The notes below the pieces were generated by a model, which did no database searches, was not told where the DNA came from, and saw nothing but the letters and a program-made list of their open reading frames with translations. Made by a program: the position numbers and the translations under genes. 64,000 bases of DNA from CAYLNL01 sp964385175 (GTDB lineage Bacteria > Bacteroidota > Bacteroidia > Flavobacteriales > Flavobacteriaceae): positions 122,142-186,141 of the forward strand of contig CAYLNL010000005.1 in NCBI GenBank assembly GCA_964385175.1, given 5' to 3'. Below, in pieces: positions 44,258 to 53,795 of this stretch. Position 1 is the stretch's first letter. Each line of letters starts with the position of its first letter.

Positions 44258-45322
44258 ATGGCGGGAAACAGCTTTGGGAATCTTTTTAAGCTCACCACTT
44301 TCGGAGAGTCGCACGGGCCCGCAATCGGGGGAATATTAGATGGTTGCCCGGCCGGAATGCAAATAGACATGGAAGCTATTCAGCGCGAATTAAACCGTAG
44401 AAAACCCGGGCAGAGCGCCCTTGTAACCCAGCGAAAGGAGGCAGATGAGGTGCGTTTTCTATCGGGGATATTTGAAGGGCGAACTACCGGAACCCCTATT
44501 GGGTTTATTATTGAAAATACGGATACCAAGCCGCAAGATTATAATCACCTACAAAAAAACTATCGCCCCAGCCATTCCGATTTTGTCTATGACCGTAAAT
44601 ATGGCTTCCGCGACTACCGGGGAGGAGGCAGGAGTTCTGCTCGTGAAACTGCCTGCCGTGTGGTAGCTGGCGCCATTGCCAGGCAATTATTGGGCGATGT
44701 GCGTATCTATGCCTACGTGTCGGCGGTAGGAGATATTGCTCTCAACAAACCCTATCAAGAACTTTCCTTTTCCGGGATAGAATTGAATGCTGTGCGCTGC
44801 CCCGATGCAGAAACTGCTGCTAAAATGGAAGCCTATATTAAAGATATTCGCAAACAAGGCGACACGGTGGGCGGCATTGTGAGTTGTGTTATACAAAACA
44901 CCCCGATAGGCTGGGGAGAACCTGTTTTCTGGAAATTGCATGCAGAATTAGCCCGCGCAATGCTTTCTATAAATGCCGTGAAAGGGTTTGAGTATGGAAG
45001 CGGCTTTGCAGGTACGCGCCTTAAGGGGAGCCAGCACAACGACCTTTTTAACGAGGATGGAACTACCCGAACTAATTTCTCGGGAGGCATACAAGGTGGC
45101 ATTAGCAATGGCATGGATATTTATTTTAATGTAGCTTTTAAACCAGTAGCTACCCTTATGCAACCCCAGGAAGCGTTAAGTGCAGAAGGAAAACCTATAA
45201 CCCTCCAGGGAAAAGGTCGCCATGACCCTTGCGTAGTTCCCAGAGCCGTACCCATTGTAGAAGCTATGGCGGCGCTGGTGCTGGCAGATTATTATTTATG
45301 GAATAAACTTTCCAAATACTAA
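44258..45322 (+). CDS. aroC: Chorismate synthase
   Basis: 354 residues. It removes the 5-enolpyruvylshikimate-3-phosphate phosphate to give chorismate, using reduced FMN. The starting MAGNSFGNLFKLTTFGESHG segment, the GRSSARETA motif, the FEYGSGF and RGFE-like region, and the C-terminal GRHDPCVVPRAVPI are conserved. Full length. It is followed 57 bp later by a DAACS symporter on the same strand, a common arrangement in Flavobacteriaceae. Confidence 0.97.
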   Translation: MAGNSFGNLFKLTTFGESHGPAIGGILDGCPAGMQIDMEAIQRELNRRKPGQSALVTQRKEADEVRFLSGIFEGRTTGTPIGFIIENTDTKPQDYNHLQKNYRPSHSDFVYDRKYGFRDYRGGGRSSARETACRVVAGAIARQLLGDVRIYAYVSAVGDIALNKPYQELSFSGIELNAVRCPDAETAAKMEAYIKDIRKQGDTVGGIVSCVIQNTPIGWGEPVFWKLHAELARAMLSINAVKGFEYGSGFAGTRLKGSQHNDLFNEDGTTRTNFSGGIQGGISNGMDIYFNVAFKPVATLMQPQEALSAEGKPITLQGKGRHDPCVVPRAVPIVEAMAALVLADYYLWNKLSKY

Positions 45323-45379
45323 AAGGAGCAAGAAAATAGCTGAACATATATAGAAATAACGAACCATAATATAGATAAG

Positions 45380-46708
45380 ATGAAAAAATTAGCGCTACAC
45401 TGGAAAATACTTTTGGGAATGCTTTTCGGGGTGCTTTTCGCCCTGCTCATGATCCAGTTTGAATGGGGGCCAGGCTTTGTTAAAGATTGGATTAAACCCT
45501 TTGGAAATATATTTATTAATGCCCTGAAACTCATTGCTGTTCCCCTTATTTTGGCATCTCTTATAAAAGGTGTCTCCGACCTGAAAGATATATCCAAGCT
45601 CTCTAAAATGGGAGGCAGAACCCTTGCTATTTTCCTGAGCACTACCGTATTTGCTGTATGTGTTGGACTTCTTATGGTAAACTTGATAAAACCCGGAAAC
45701 AGCATTTCTGAAACTACCCGTAACGAACTGGTTGCCAATTATAAAAGCGATGCAGATAGCAAAATAGCCGCTGCCGAGGAGCAGCGAAAAGCGGGGCCCT
45801 TAAGTGCCCTGGAAGATTTGGTTCCCAGCAATATTTTTAATGCAGCGAGCGATAATGGGAATATGCTCCAGGTTATAGTTTTTGCCATTTTTCTTGGTAT
45901 AGGCCTTATCCTCATCCCAGAAAAGCAGGCAGCCCCTGTGAAAGCGTTTTTTGACAGCTTAAACGAGGTAATCCTTAAACTCATAGACCTCATTATGCTG
46001 GGAGCGCCCTACGGAGTGTTCGCCCTCCTCGCCGCTCTTATTGTAGAAGCGCCAAGTGTAGATTTGTTCAAGGCGCTTAGCATGTATGCAATAACCGTTC
46101 TCATTGGGTTGGTAATAATGTTACTCTTCTATCTGTTTCTCGTCTATGTATTCACCCGCAAATCGCCCCGCTTTTTCATCAAAGGAATGTCGCCCGCCCA
46201 ACTCCTTGCATTTTCTACCAGTAGCAGTGCGGCAACCCTTCCTGTAACTATGGAAAGGGTAGAAGAACACCTGGGCGTAGAAAAAGAAGTGAGCAGTTTT
46301 GTGTTGCCTATGGGCGCTACCGTCAATATGGATGGCACTAGTTTATATCAAGCCGTAGCGGCTGTGTTCATCGCTCAATCTTTCGGGATGGATTTAAGCC
46401 TGAGTGCACAACTCAGCATTATTCTCACCGCCACCTTAGCCTCTATCGGAGCGGCAGCCGTTCCCGGAGCTGGCATGGTTATGCTTGTTATTGTACTGGC
46501 ACAGGCAGGCATCCCGGAAGCCGGTTTAGCATTGATATTCGCTATAGACCGCCCGTTAGACATGTGCCGAACCGTGATAAACGTAAGTGGAGATGCTACT
46601 GTTTCTATGTTGATAGCCAAATCCTTTGGCAAGCTAAAGGAACCTCATCCAAAAGAATGGAATGATGCATACCATCCTGAAAAACCAGAACATACCTCCG
46701 AAGAATAA
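45380..46708 (+). CDS. Dicarboxylate/amino-acid:cation symporter (DAACS family)
   Basis: 442 residues. About eight helices and two re-entrant hairpins; the signatures FSTSSSAATLPVTM (hairpin 1, Ser-rich), MGATVNMDGTSLYQAV (motif NMDGT, Na+ and substrate binding) and GAAAVPGAGMVML (hairpin 2) match GltP/DctA-type transporters. Substrate may be glutamate, aspartate or C4-dicarboxylates. An inserted loop (about 115-145, rich in K/E/A: SKIAAAEEQRKAGP) is typical of the group. It sits between aroC and the ALDH7 gene. Confidence 0.93.
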   Translation: MKKLALHWKILLGMLFGVLFALLMIQFEWGPGFVKDWIKPFGNIFINALKLIAVPLILASLIKGVSDLKDISKLSKMGGRTLAIFLSTTVFAVCVGLLMVNLIKPGNSISETTRNELVANYKSDADSKIAAAEEQRKAGPLSALEDLVPSNIFNAASDNGNMLQVIVFAIFLGIGLILIPEKQAAPVKAFFDSLNEVILKLIDLIMLGAPYGVFALLAALIVEAPSVDLFKALSMYAITVLIGLVIMLLFYLFLVYVFTRKSPRFFIKGMSPAQLLAFSTSSSAATLPVTMERVEEHLGVEKEVSSFVLPMGATVNMDGTSLYQAVAAVFIAQSFGMDLSLSAQLSIILTATLASIGAAAVPGAGMVMLVIVLAQAGIPEAGLALIFAIDRPLDMCRTVINVSGDATVSMLIAKSFGKLKEPHPKEWNDAYHPEKPEHTSEE

Positions 46709-46762
46709 TGCCAAAAATAGTAAATAGAAAATCTCATAACCCAATATTAAAATCTAATTAGT

Positions 46763-48316
46763 ATGTCTTCATTAGCCAATGCTTTCGGAATCCGGGAAGC
46801 TCTTAAACAATTACAAGTTCAACCCGTTAATGAGGGTAGCGCCGCAGGCTGGGAATGGTTTCCGGGCGAGTCGCCCATCACTTCCCATTCTCCCGTAGAT
46901 GGTGCCGCTATTGCCCAAGTAACGGTTACCCCAGCCCCTGTTTACGAACAAATTATCCAAACCGCCCAGAAGGCTTTCATTAGCTGGCGGGAAGTACCTG
47001 CACCGAAACGGGGAGAAATTGTGCGGCAATTCGGGCAAAAACTCAGAATGCTAAAAGAACCCCTTGGAAAATTAGTTTCGTATGAAATGGGGAAAAGCTA
47101 CCAGGAGGGATTGGGAGAAGTACAGGAAATGATAGACATTTGCGATTTGGCCGTAGGACTTTCCCGCCAGTTATATGGGCTTACTATACACTCTGAACGA
47201 CCTGGGCATCGCATGTATGAGCAGTATCATCCGCTTGGCACGGTGGGCGTTATCACGGCTTTTAACTTTCCGGTTGCTGTGTGGAGTTGGAATGCTGCCC
47301 TTGCGTGGGTGTGCGGGGACGTATGCGTGTGGAAGCCTTCTGAAAAAACCCCTTTATGTGCCATTGCCTGCCAGCATATTATTGCCGGGGTTTTAAAAGA
47401 AAATCAACTCCCTCCCGGTATTTCATGCCTCATCACCGGCGATTATAAAGTAGGCGAATGGCTGGCTGCCGATACCCGTGTACCGCTTATCTCGGCTACC
47501 GGTTCTACCCGCATGGGAAAAATAGTGGCTCAAACGGTAGCCAAGCGACTGGGCAGATCTTTGTTAGAACTTGGCGGTAATAACGCCATTATTGTTACCC
47601 CCGATGCCGATTTAAAGATGACTATTATTGGTACCGTGTTTGGCGCAGTAGGCACAGCCGGGCAACGCTGCACTTCTACCCGCAGGCTTATTGTGCACGA
47701 AAGTGTGTATGAACCTGTAAAAGAGGCATTGGTAGCTGCTTATAGACAACTGCGTATTGGCAATCCGTTAGATGCCTCCAATCATATAGGACCACTGATT
47801 GATGTAGGTGCAGTGGCTATGTACCGCCAAGCCCTGCAACAAGCGGTAGAACAGGGAGCTACTATTCTGGCAGAAGGAGGAGTTTTGCAGGGAACTGGCT
47901 ATGAGAGCGGTTGCTATGTGAAACCTGCTATTGTAGAAGCCCAAAATCATTTTGATATTGTGCAGCATGAAACCTTTGCGCCTATTTTATATTTGATACG
48001 ATATTCTGGTGGTGTAGAGAATGCCATTGAATTGCAAAATGCCGTGCCGCAAGGATTATCATCGGCTATTATGACAAATAACCTGCGGGATGCGGAACGA
48101 TTTTTGTCTCATTCAGGTTCTGACTGTGGCATTGCTAACGTAAATATAGGTACCTCAGGCGCCGAAATCGGCGGCGCTTTCGGAGGAGAGAAAGAAACAG
48201 GCGGAGGACGTGAAAGCGGCTCTGATGCCTGGAAAGTGTATATGCGGCGACAAACTAACACCATCAACTATACCAAACAACTCCCTCTTGCCCAAGGCAT
48301 TAAGTTTGAGTTATAG
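46763..48316 (+). CDS. ALDH7-type aldehyde dehydrogenase (L-aminoadipate-semialdehyde dehydrogenase)
   Basis: 517 residues. The chain has ITAFNFPVAVWSWN, the ATGSTRMG cofactor loop, LELGGNNAI (general-base Glu) and GTAGQRCTSTRRL (catalytic Cys). NVNIGTSGAEIGGAFGGEKETGGGRESGSDAW near the end is the ALDH7 signature (pieces: TSGAEIGGAFGGEK, GGGRESGSD), indicating lysine or pipecolate catabolism to 2-aminoadipate. It follows the DAACS gene by 54 bp. Confidence 0.92.
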   Translation: MSSLANAFGIREALKQLQVQPVNEGSAAGWEWFPGESPITSHSPVDGAAIAQVTVTPAPVYEQIIQTAQKAFISWREVPAPKRGEIVRQFGQKLRMLKEPLGKLVSYEMGKSYQEGLGEVQEMIDICDLAVGLSRQLYGLTIHSERPGHRMYEQYHPLGTVGVITAFNFPVAVWSWNAALAWVCGDVCVWKPSEKTPLCAIACQHIIAGVLKENQLPPGISCLITGDYKVGEWLAADTRVPLISATGSTRMGKIVAQTVAKRLGRSLLELGGNNAIIVTPDADLKMTIIGTVFGAVGTAGQRCTSTRRLIVHESVYEPVKEALVAAYRQLRIGNPLDASNHIGPLIDVGAVAMYRQALQQAVEQGATILAEGGVLQGTGYESGCYVKPAIVEAQNHFDIVQHETFAPILYLIRYSGGVENAIELQNAVPQGLSSAIMTNNLRDAERFLSHSGSDCGIANVNIGTSGAEIGGAFGGEKETGGGRESGSDAWKVYMRRQTNTINYTKQLPLAQGIKFEL

Positions 48317-48452
48317 GTAACTGAGGATCAAAAAAAATTAGGCGACGAAATTTTGTGCGCATAATGTAAGCAGGCACCCGATAGTATTTTTATAGTAGCC
48401 GCTAACAGCGATGGGGAAAGAAAATGAAAAGGGGAGAAAAGAAAACCAATTT

Positions 48453-48950
48453 TTATCCCCGTTTTCCCAGTTCCACAATGTTTACATCTTTTACCATTCC
48501 CTTTTCAATAGAAAATAACAACATAGTTCGCACAGTGTGAAACCCATATATCCCGGCAGCGCCCGGGTTAAGGTGCAGCAGCTTCAGTTTTTTGTCCCAC
48601 ATCACCTTTAGAATATGCGAATGCCCGCAGATAAATACACCTGGTGGGTTTTTCTGCAACTCTTCCCGCAGTTTGGGAGTATAATTTCCCGGGTAACCGC
48701 CTATGTGGGTTATCCACACAGCCGCACCCTCGCATACAAACCGTTGATGTTCCGGGAACTCTTTTCGTAACCCAGCCTCATCAATATTGCCATATACACC
48801 CCGCAAAGGCTTCAATTCCTTCAAAGCGTTTGTTACATTTGCTCCCCCAATATCTCCTGCATGCCACACCTCATCTACAGTAGTGGCATAGTGCAAGATG
48901 CGCTCGTCTATATACCCATGCGTATCTGAGAGCAAGAGAATTTTTTTCAT
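48453..48950 (-). CDS. YfcE-type metallophosphoesterase
   Basis: 165 residues from the ATG at 48950 (MKKILLLSDTHG); a longer frame to 49013 adds 21 non-family residues. Metal-binding motifs are SDTHG (8-12), HAGDIGG, YGNID and GHSH, the set of the YfcE/MJ0936 phosphodiesterase family, which hydrolyses phosphodiester model substrates in vitro. It is divergent from the menE-like gene. Confidence 0.92.
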   Translation of the reverse strand: MKKILLLSDTHGYIDERILHYATTVDEVWHAGDIGGANVTNALKELKPLRGVYGNIDEAGLRKEFPEHQRFVCEGAAVWITHIGGYPGNYTPKLREELQKNPPGVFICGHSHILKVMWDKKLKLLHLNPGAAGIYGFHTVRTMLLFSIEKGMVKDVNIVELGKRG

Positions 48951-49013
48951 CGGTGTAACTCTAATGGCTTTGCAAGGTAATGAAATTTTTAACCAACCCC
49001 TGTCAATTTTCAC

Positions 49014-49021
49014 TATCTTTG
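49014..49021 (+). promoter_or_regulatory. Predicted -7 box ahead of menE-like gene
   Basis: TATCTTTG, a full TAnnTTTG match, 45 bp upstream of the ATG. The -33 position is T-rich but without TTG. Confidence 0.4.
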
Positions 49022-49065
49022 TAAGCTGGCATTTATTTTACAGATAATTAAACTTAGATTGAAGA

Positions 49066-50165
49066 ATGACACCAACTTTTGATAAAATTCATTCTCATTT
49101 CCGATTGAACGGGCTTTATTTTAATAGGGAAGAACTCAAGGAGGTAGCTTATAGTTTTGTGAAAGAAGGTAAAGAGTATGAGCAGGTAATGGGCGATTTT
49201 TTATTAGACTGGCTCAATGATAAACCCTATATTGAGATGAAAACTTCTGGCTCTACAGGCTCACCTAAATGGATTTTGCTCAAAAAACAGCACATGGTTA
49301 ATTCTGCCATTAGCTCCGGGGATTTCTTTGGAATTTCTTCCGGCGACTCGGCGCTTCATTGCCTGCCTTCAGATTTTATTGCCGGCAGGATGATGCTGGT
49401 GCGTGCATTGGTGTTGGGGTTGGAAATGGATTTTGTAGAACCTTCCCGCCACCCCTTGAGTGAGGTTGAAAAAACCTATGATTTTTGCGCCATGATACCT
49501 CTCCAGGTGCAACACTCCCTGGAAAAACTTCACCATATAAAAAAACTTATTGTAGGCGGCGCTCCCGTGTCGTATGAGTTGACTAAAAAACTGCAAGGGT
49601 TGCCTACAGAGGTATATGAAACGTATGGGATGACAGAAACCAGCACTCACATAGCCGTAAAGCCTCTCAATGGCAGCCAGATGAAAAACCCGGGAGAAGG
49701 AGCTTTTGTTACTTTGCCTACCATTACCGTGAGTGTAGATGAGCGCTCGTGCCTTGTTATTCATGCGCCACATCTTTCTGAGACGCCTATTATTACCAAC
49801 GACCTGGTTACCCTGCTTTCTGGAACCTCTTTTAATTGGATGGGGCGCATAGACCATATCATCAATTCGGGTGGAATGAAACTTCTACCCGAACAGGTAG
49901 AGGCCAAATTAGAACCCTATATTCACGGTCGTTTTTTTTTGTGACAGGCATTCCCGATACTTCCTTAGGGCAAAAACTGGTACTGGTAATGGAAGGAGAG
50001 CCTGTAGATGAAACCGCACTCTGGCAGAAAATAGCACAGGTTAGCACGCTCCATAAATATGAGACGCCAAAAGCTATTTATTTTATAAATAGCTTCTATG
50101 AAACCGAAAATGGCAAAATTATCCGTGAAAAAAACCTGGAGCAACTTCACGAGTTTAAGGATTAA
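49066..50165 (+). pseudogene. menE: MenE-like O-succinylbenzoate-CoA ligase, frameshifted at a T9 run
   Basis: The first frame (49066-49944) has the ATP/AMP P-loop (TSGSTGSPKWILLKK), CLPSDFIAGRMM, ETYGMTETSTHIA and NSGGMKLLPEQVEAKL, typical of short Bacteroidota AMP-ligases. It is cut off by TGA just after a run of nine T at 49932-49940. The other frame continues at once with VTGIPDTSLGQKLVLVMEGE and ends in NGKIIREKNLEQL (C-terminal catalytic Lys in GKI), at 50165. One more T or two fewer restore the reading frame. The intact product would activate o-succinylbenzoate for menaquinone synthesis. It could be a sequencing indel, a true mutation, or a site of transcriptional slippage. Confidence 0.85.
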
Positions 50166-50216
50166 CATTTGAATTAACCAAACCTGATAATCAGTTGCAA
50201 GCTAATAACTAAGTGT

Positions 50217-50687
50217 ATGAAACCCAATGGAGAACTTTCTTTTTTAGATGGTATTGACAAGCAAATTTTGCGCTGGTTAATGGCAGACGCTCGTATGAGT
50301 ATTACCGAGATAGCCCGAAAAGTAGAACTTTCGGGTACGGCTATCCATCAACGATTAAAAAAATTAGAAACCTCTGGCATCCTTTCCGGAACGCAAGTGG
50401 TTATAAATGCCAGGGCGCTGGGATACACTACCCTCGCTTTTATAGGGATATACCTTGATAAAGCCTCGCGAAATGCGCAGGCTGTGGAGGCGCTTCGGAA
50501 AATCCCCGAAGTGTTAGAGTGCTACTATACCACCGGCAACTGGAGTATCCTTATTAAAGTGAGCTGTAAAGACAATGAGCATTTAATGCGTGTGCTCAAC
50601 CATGAAATACAAACCATTGAAGGCGTTTCGCGCACAGAAACCTACATTTCCCTCAATCAACAGATAGGCCGCCAGATATCTATCTAA
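50217..50687 (+). CDS. Lrp/AsnC family transcriptional regulator
   Basis: 156 residues. The helix-turn-helix has DKQILRWLMADARMSITEIARKVELSGTAIHQRLKKLETSGI (pieces: DARMSITEIAR, HQRLKKLE). The RAM domain (GYTTLAFIGIYLDKASRN, LECYYTTGNWSILIKV) follows and would bind an amino-acid effector. It is a DNA-binding regulator of amino-acid metabolism; the effector is unknown. Its stop overlaps the DUF2480 gene's stop by 4 bp. Confidence 0.95.
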   Translation: MKPNGELSFLDGIDKQILRWLMADARMSITEIARKVELSGTAIHQRLKKLETSGILSGTQVVINARALGYTTLAFIGIYLDKASRNAQAVEALRKIPEVLECYYTTGNWSILIKVSCKDNEHLMRVLNHEIQTIEGVSRTETYISLNQQIGRQISI

Positions 50688-51205
50688 AGGCTTGTTGAAC
50701 CCTGTTTTCTTTTATACAACGGTACGGAGGAACAAGCCTCCCCGTAGAAAATGCTTTTCGCCACCGGTTGTATTTTTTGTACCAGCGCCACATAGGCGCT
50801 TGCGGGAACAGGTTTTCGCCAGCAACCTTTTACCATAACAGGTTTGTCCTTAAAAGCAGCAACCTCTAACTGAGATATAATTTCCTGGTAAATAGAAGTT
50901 TCTAACTCATGGAGAGTGCCTGCCACCACTTTTATAGCAAAGGGTGCGGCATGAGCCGTGAGCAACAAATATACCCATGCCGGGATAATAGCATCGGCAG
51001 AACACCCAAGCGCCAGGTACGCTCCCCGGTACTGAGACCAGTTATGGTTTTTGGCAAGGTTTCTAAAATCGTCCTCGCGCACCACAAGCCCTTCAAACAG
51101 CCAATCTTTTATATCTAAAAATATTCGTTTTCCTTCCGGGTACCATTCCTCCAGGTCAACGGTTACCAGATTGCTCTGGGCTATCTTATTTACAATTTCT
51201 GCCAT
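50684..51205 (-). CDS. DUF2480 family protein
   Basis: 173 residues from the ATG at 51205 (MAEIVNKIAQS); the frame extends to 51226 but the family starts here. VTVDLEEWYPEGKRIFLDIKDWLFEGLVVREDDFR (pieces: DLEEWYP, LREDDFR-like), GCSADAIIPAWVYLL and VMVKGCWRKPVPASAYV are DUF2480 signatures. The function is unknown. The fold is small alpha/beta, cytoplasmic, conserved across Bacteroidota. Confidence 0.9.
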   Translation of the reverse strand: MAEIVNKIAQSNLVTVDLEEWYPEGKRIFLDIKDWLFEGLVVREDDFRNLAKNHNWSQYRGAYLALGCSADAIIPAWVYLLLTAHAAPFAIKVVAGTLHELETSIYQEIISQLEVAAFKDKPVMVKGCWRKPVPASAYVALVQKIQPVAKSIFYGEACSSVPLYKRKQGSTSL

Positions 51206-51314
51206 ATACTCTTTTTCAAATTGCAATACATTGTGTGGCTTAGTGAAGAGGAGATTATAGAAATGCTTTCTTTTGGTTTAGTACTGCACCTTTCAACTAT
51301 ATAAAAAACTTACA

Positions 51315-52178
51315 TCAGTTACCCAACTTGTCTTTTGATAAACTTTTGTCCTGTGAAGTTTTTATCTTAGGCTTATCTTCATTTATCATTTTCTTGTAAC
51401 CCTCTTTAAGTTCTTTTTTAACATCAGGTAGCTGCTTTTCTTTAGGAAGATTTTCTGGACTCTTACCCATATTTTTTTTAATAATTTCTCTAACTTCTTT
51501 TCCAACCTGGTAATGTGTCTGCTCTAAATTTGCCTGCCCCTTTATTCTCTTATTTTTAATTCGCTCTTCTGTTTGTGTTACACGGAATAAATTTGCAGCC
51601 AATTCTGTCCGACCCATAAAATCCATCAATCTGCCTTTTTTTATACCTCGTTTTTTTTCAAGTCGCCAAGAAGTCATATTATACATACCTAAATATCCGG
51701 CATTCGTAAATTTGGTATAATCTTGAACCCCAGCTTGTTTTATGGTAGAACTTAACGATTTATTTCCTTCTGTTAATTCCTCCCTGATTAAAATTCTATC
51801 AATTTCCTGATTATTTTCAAGATAAAGTTCAAATTTTCTTGTTTGTTCTGCAAAATATGCCTGTGCCCGCGCCACCTCAATTTTTTTAGAATCTCCATTC
51901 ATTACACTCAGGTAGCAGGCAAACCTCGTCAACTTAAAATCCTGAAAAATGCTACCATTCACTATTCTTTGTTCAGCTAAAATGTTATTGTAATGAGGGA
52001 TATTTAGAGACACAAAAGCTTTCGTTGCCCTATCAAGAACTTTCTGAAAAGACTTCATATTTGGATATCCCAACATCGTCATCAAATCAGAAGCCCACCA
52101 ATAAGAAATACCATTCTCTTGTTTAAAATCTTCAAATGAAAGGCGTCCTTTTTATGAATTATATATTAAATCACTCAT
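51315..52178 (-). pseudogene. DinD-like DNA-damage-inducible protein with in-frame stop near the start
   Basis: Residues downstream of the ATG at 52085 match DinD: ARDLM-like WWASDLMTMLGY, TRFACYLSVMNGD, ARAQAYFAEQTRKFE, NAGYLGMYNMT, MGRTELAANLFRVTQTEERI and THYQVGKEVREII. The conserved N-terminus (SFEDFKQENGISYWWASDL) is encoded further upstream in the same frame, but a TAA at 52152-52154 separates it from the only upstream ATG (52178, MSDLIYNS). No other start lies between, so the protein either begins inside at 52085 or is a nonsense pseudogene. DinD is SOS-induced in E. coli and inhibits RecA filaments. The C-terminal tail is Lys/Asp rich. Confidence 0.75.
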
Positions 52179-52385
52179 TATATTGTAAAATATGTTGAAA
52201 AAGAAATAAAAAATATATTTATTTTTCTATATGAACTTAATTTTATCGTTATGATAAAAATCTCACGCAACCATTTTATAGAGACGAGTACAAATTTAAA
52301 AATTAAAATCGGTTATATAACTACTAACTGGGGTCTAAAAAAGATATTTTATGGCATACACTATCTTTGTTGAAAATATAGCGCC

Positions 52386-53786
52386 ATGCAAATAAACGGG
52401 TATGATTTTCCTCTTTTTTTAGGCGAAATAAAAGGTGTTCACTACCGGTGGTTTGGTATAACCTTGCGATTCCTGAAAAAACCATCGCCTTCCCAGGTAA
52501 AAAAAATTCAAGGAAGCGTGCCGTCTTATTTTTACCCGGTTATTCCCGTTATACATGGCCGTATGTTTCAATTAGGCATAGGAAAAATTACCAGTAAACT
52601 GATAGATGAAGATGTGGAAGCTATGCGAAAGCTAAATAATTACAGCTATACGTTTTACCTGAAAGATTTTATATCTATGCAGCAGTTTGATGATGATGTG
52701 GTGCGCTGGTTAAATGAAATTGATAGTATTTGCCCCCTTCAATTCGCTTTTAGAGATGAAACAGACGATGGTAAATACCGCTACCAGGGAGGCAACTGGT
52801 CTCATGTATCAGATGAAATTAATTTCTGGCGCGAGGAGAGCGCAAAGCATATTGAAACGTTACTGGGCGAAATTGCCGCCGATGAGGAAAATTACCGGCA
52901 GTTGGAAGAGGAACGAAGAATTTTTGCATATTCTGTTAAAGCCCTTGCAAAAGCTCATTATTTGTCGTTGGAAGCCTATCCCCGGTTGGCGGAATATGTA
53001 AACAGTATAGAGGTTTTAACGGAACTGCTTAAACAGACAGACGTAGCCCATTTATGGGCTATTGTGAAACGGGAGACTACCGGTGCATATATTGATTATA
53101 TGATAGTGTATGACCTGGAGAGTATTTTTTATGACTATTTAGCCCCTCAGCCAAAAATTCCCGTATCGCCCGAAGATATAAGCCGGCTTCTTCTACTCGC
53201 CCGCTTTTTAGCCCCTGTACCCGATGCCTGGGAGATTTGTTTCACCGAAACGTATAATCTTGTGAATCTTGTGAAAGCGGCTATTGCATATAGAAACAGG
53301 GAACTGCTCCATGAAATTGCAACGTTTACGCGGCGGCATTTTTGCGCAGAGTCATACGTGAAATGGCTGGGTGCGCAGGGATGGGCATACATAGAACAAA
53401 AAAAATACCCGGAAGCTATTGAACTCTATAAAATTGTGGCAGGCATTGAGTTTAAAAGACAACCAGAAAAATTAGACCTCAGCATATATTGCAATGCGTT
53501 GTGGGTTTTAATTAAGGGCAATACCGGCTTGCCGGTGCAACCCGCCTTGAATGGCTATTTTTTAGAAAAATGCCTGCCCTACGCTCTCCAAAACCCCGCC
53601 ATTTATTGCAATGCTGCCAATATATATGCTGAAATGGAGGATTTTGAGATGGCATACCAGTATTTTTTGCTCACCAAACAACAAGACCCTGCAAGCTATA
53701 AAGTGATGCTCAACGATTTGCAAACAGGGGAATCATTAGCGCCATTTAAAAAGTACCTGGAAGATGAAAAAGGGATGGTATTTTAA
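52386..53786 (+). CDS. Protein of unknown function with C-terminal TPR-like repeats
   Basis: 466 residues, no signal peptide or membrane helix. The first 150 residues (GYDFPLFLGEIKGVHYRWFG, DDDVVRWLNEIDSICPLQFAFRDE) match no family I recognise. A coiled-coil like helix (about 150-190, ENYRQLEEERRIFAYSVKAL) follows, and the end has helical repeats (AYIEQKKYPEAIELYKIV, IYAEMEDFEMAYQYFLL) of TPR shape. A TATCTTTG box is at 52362-52369 but lacks a clear -33. Partner or scaffold is possible; the protein might be an immunity-type or cytoskeletal protein, but this is undetermined. Confidence 0.65.
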   Translation: MQINGYDFPLFLGEIKGVHYRWFGITLRFLKKPSPSQVKKIQGSVPSYFYPVIPVIHGRMFQLGIGKITSKLIDEDVEAMRKLNNYSYTFYLKDFISMQQFDDDVVRWLNEIDSICPLQFAFRDETDDGKYRYQGGNWSHVSDEINFWREESAKHIETLLGEIAADEENYRQLEEERRIFAYSVKALAKAHYLSLEAYPRLAEYVNSIEVLTELLKQTDVAHLWAIVKRETTGAYIDYMIVYDLESIFYDYLAPQPKIPVSPEDISRLLLLARFLAPVPDAWEICFTETYNLVNLVKAAIAYRNRELLHEIATFTRRHFCAESYVKWLGAQGWAYIEQKKYPEAIELYKIVAGIEFKRQPEKLDLSIYCNALWVLIKGNTGLPVQPALNGYFLEKCLPYALQNPAIYCNAANIYAEMEDFEMAYQYFLLTKQQDPASYKVMLNDLQTGESLAPFKKYLEDEKGMVF

Positions 53787-53795
53787 AAACCTACA

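Noticed and set aside
44140..44289. Possible 49-residue plus-strand ORF upstream of aroC
   Set aside because: It overlaps the aroC start in another frame, has no family resemblance, and the aroC leader explains the region.
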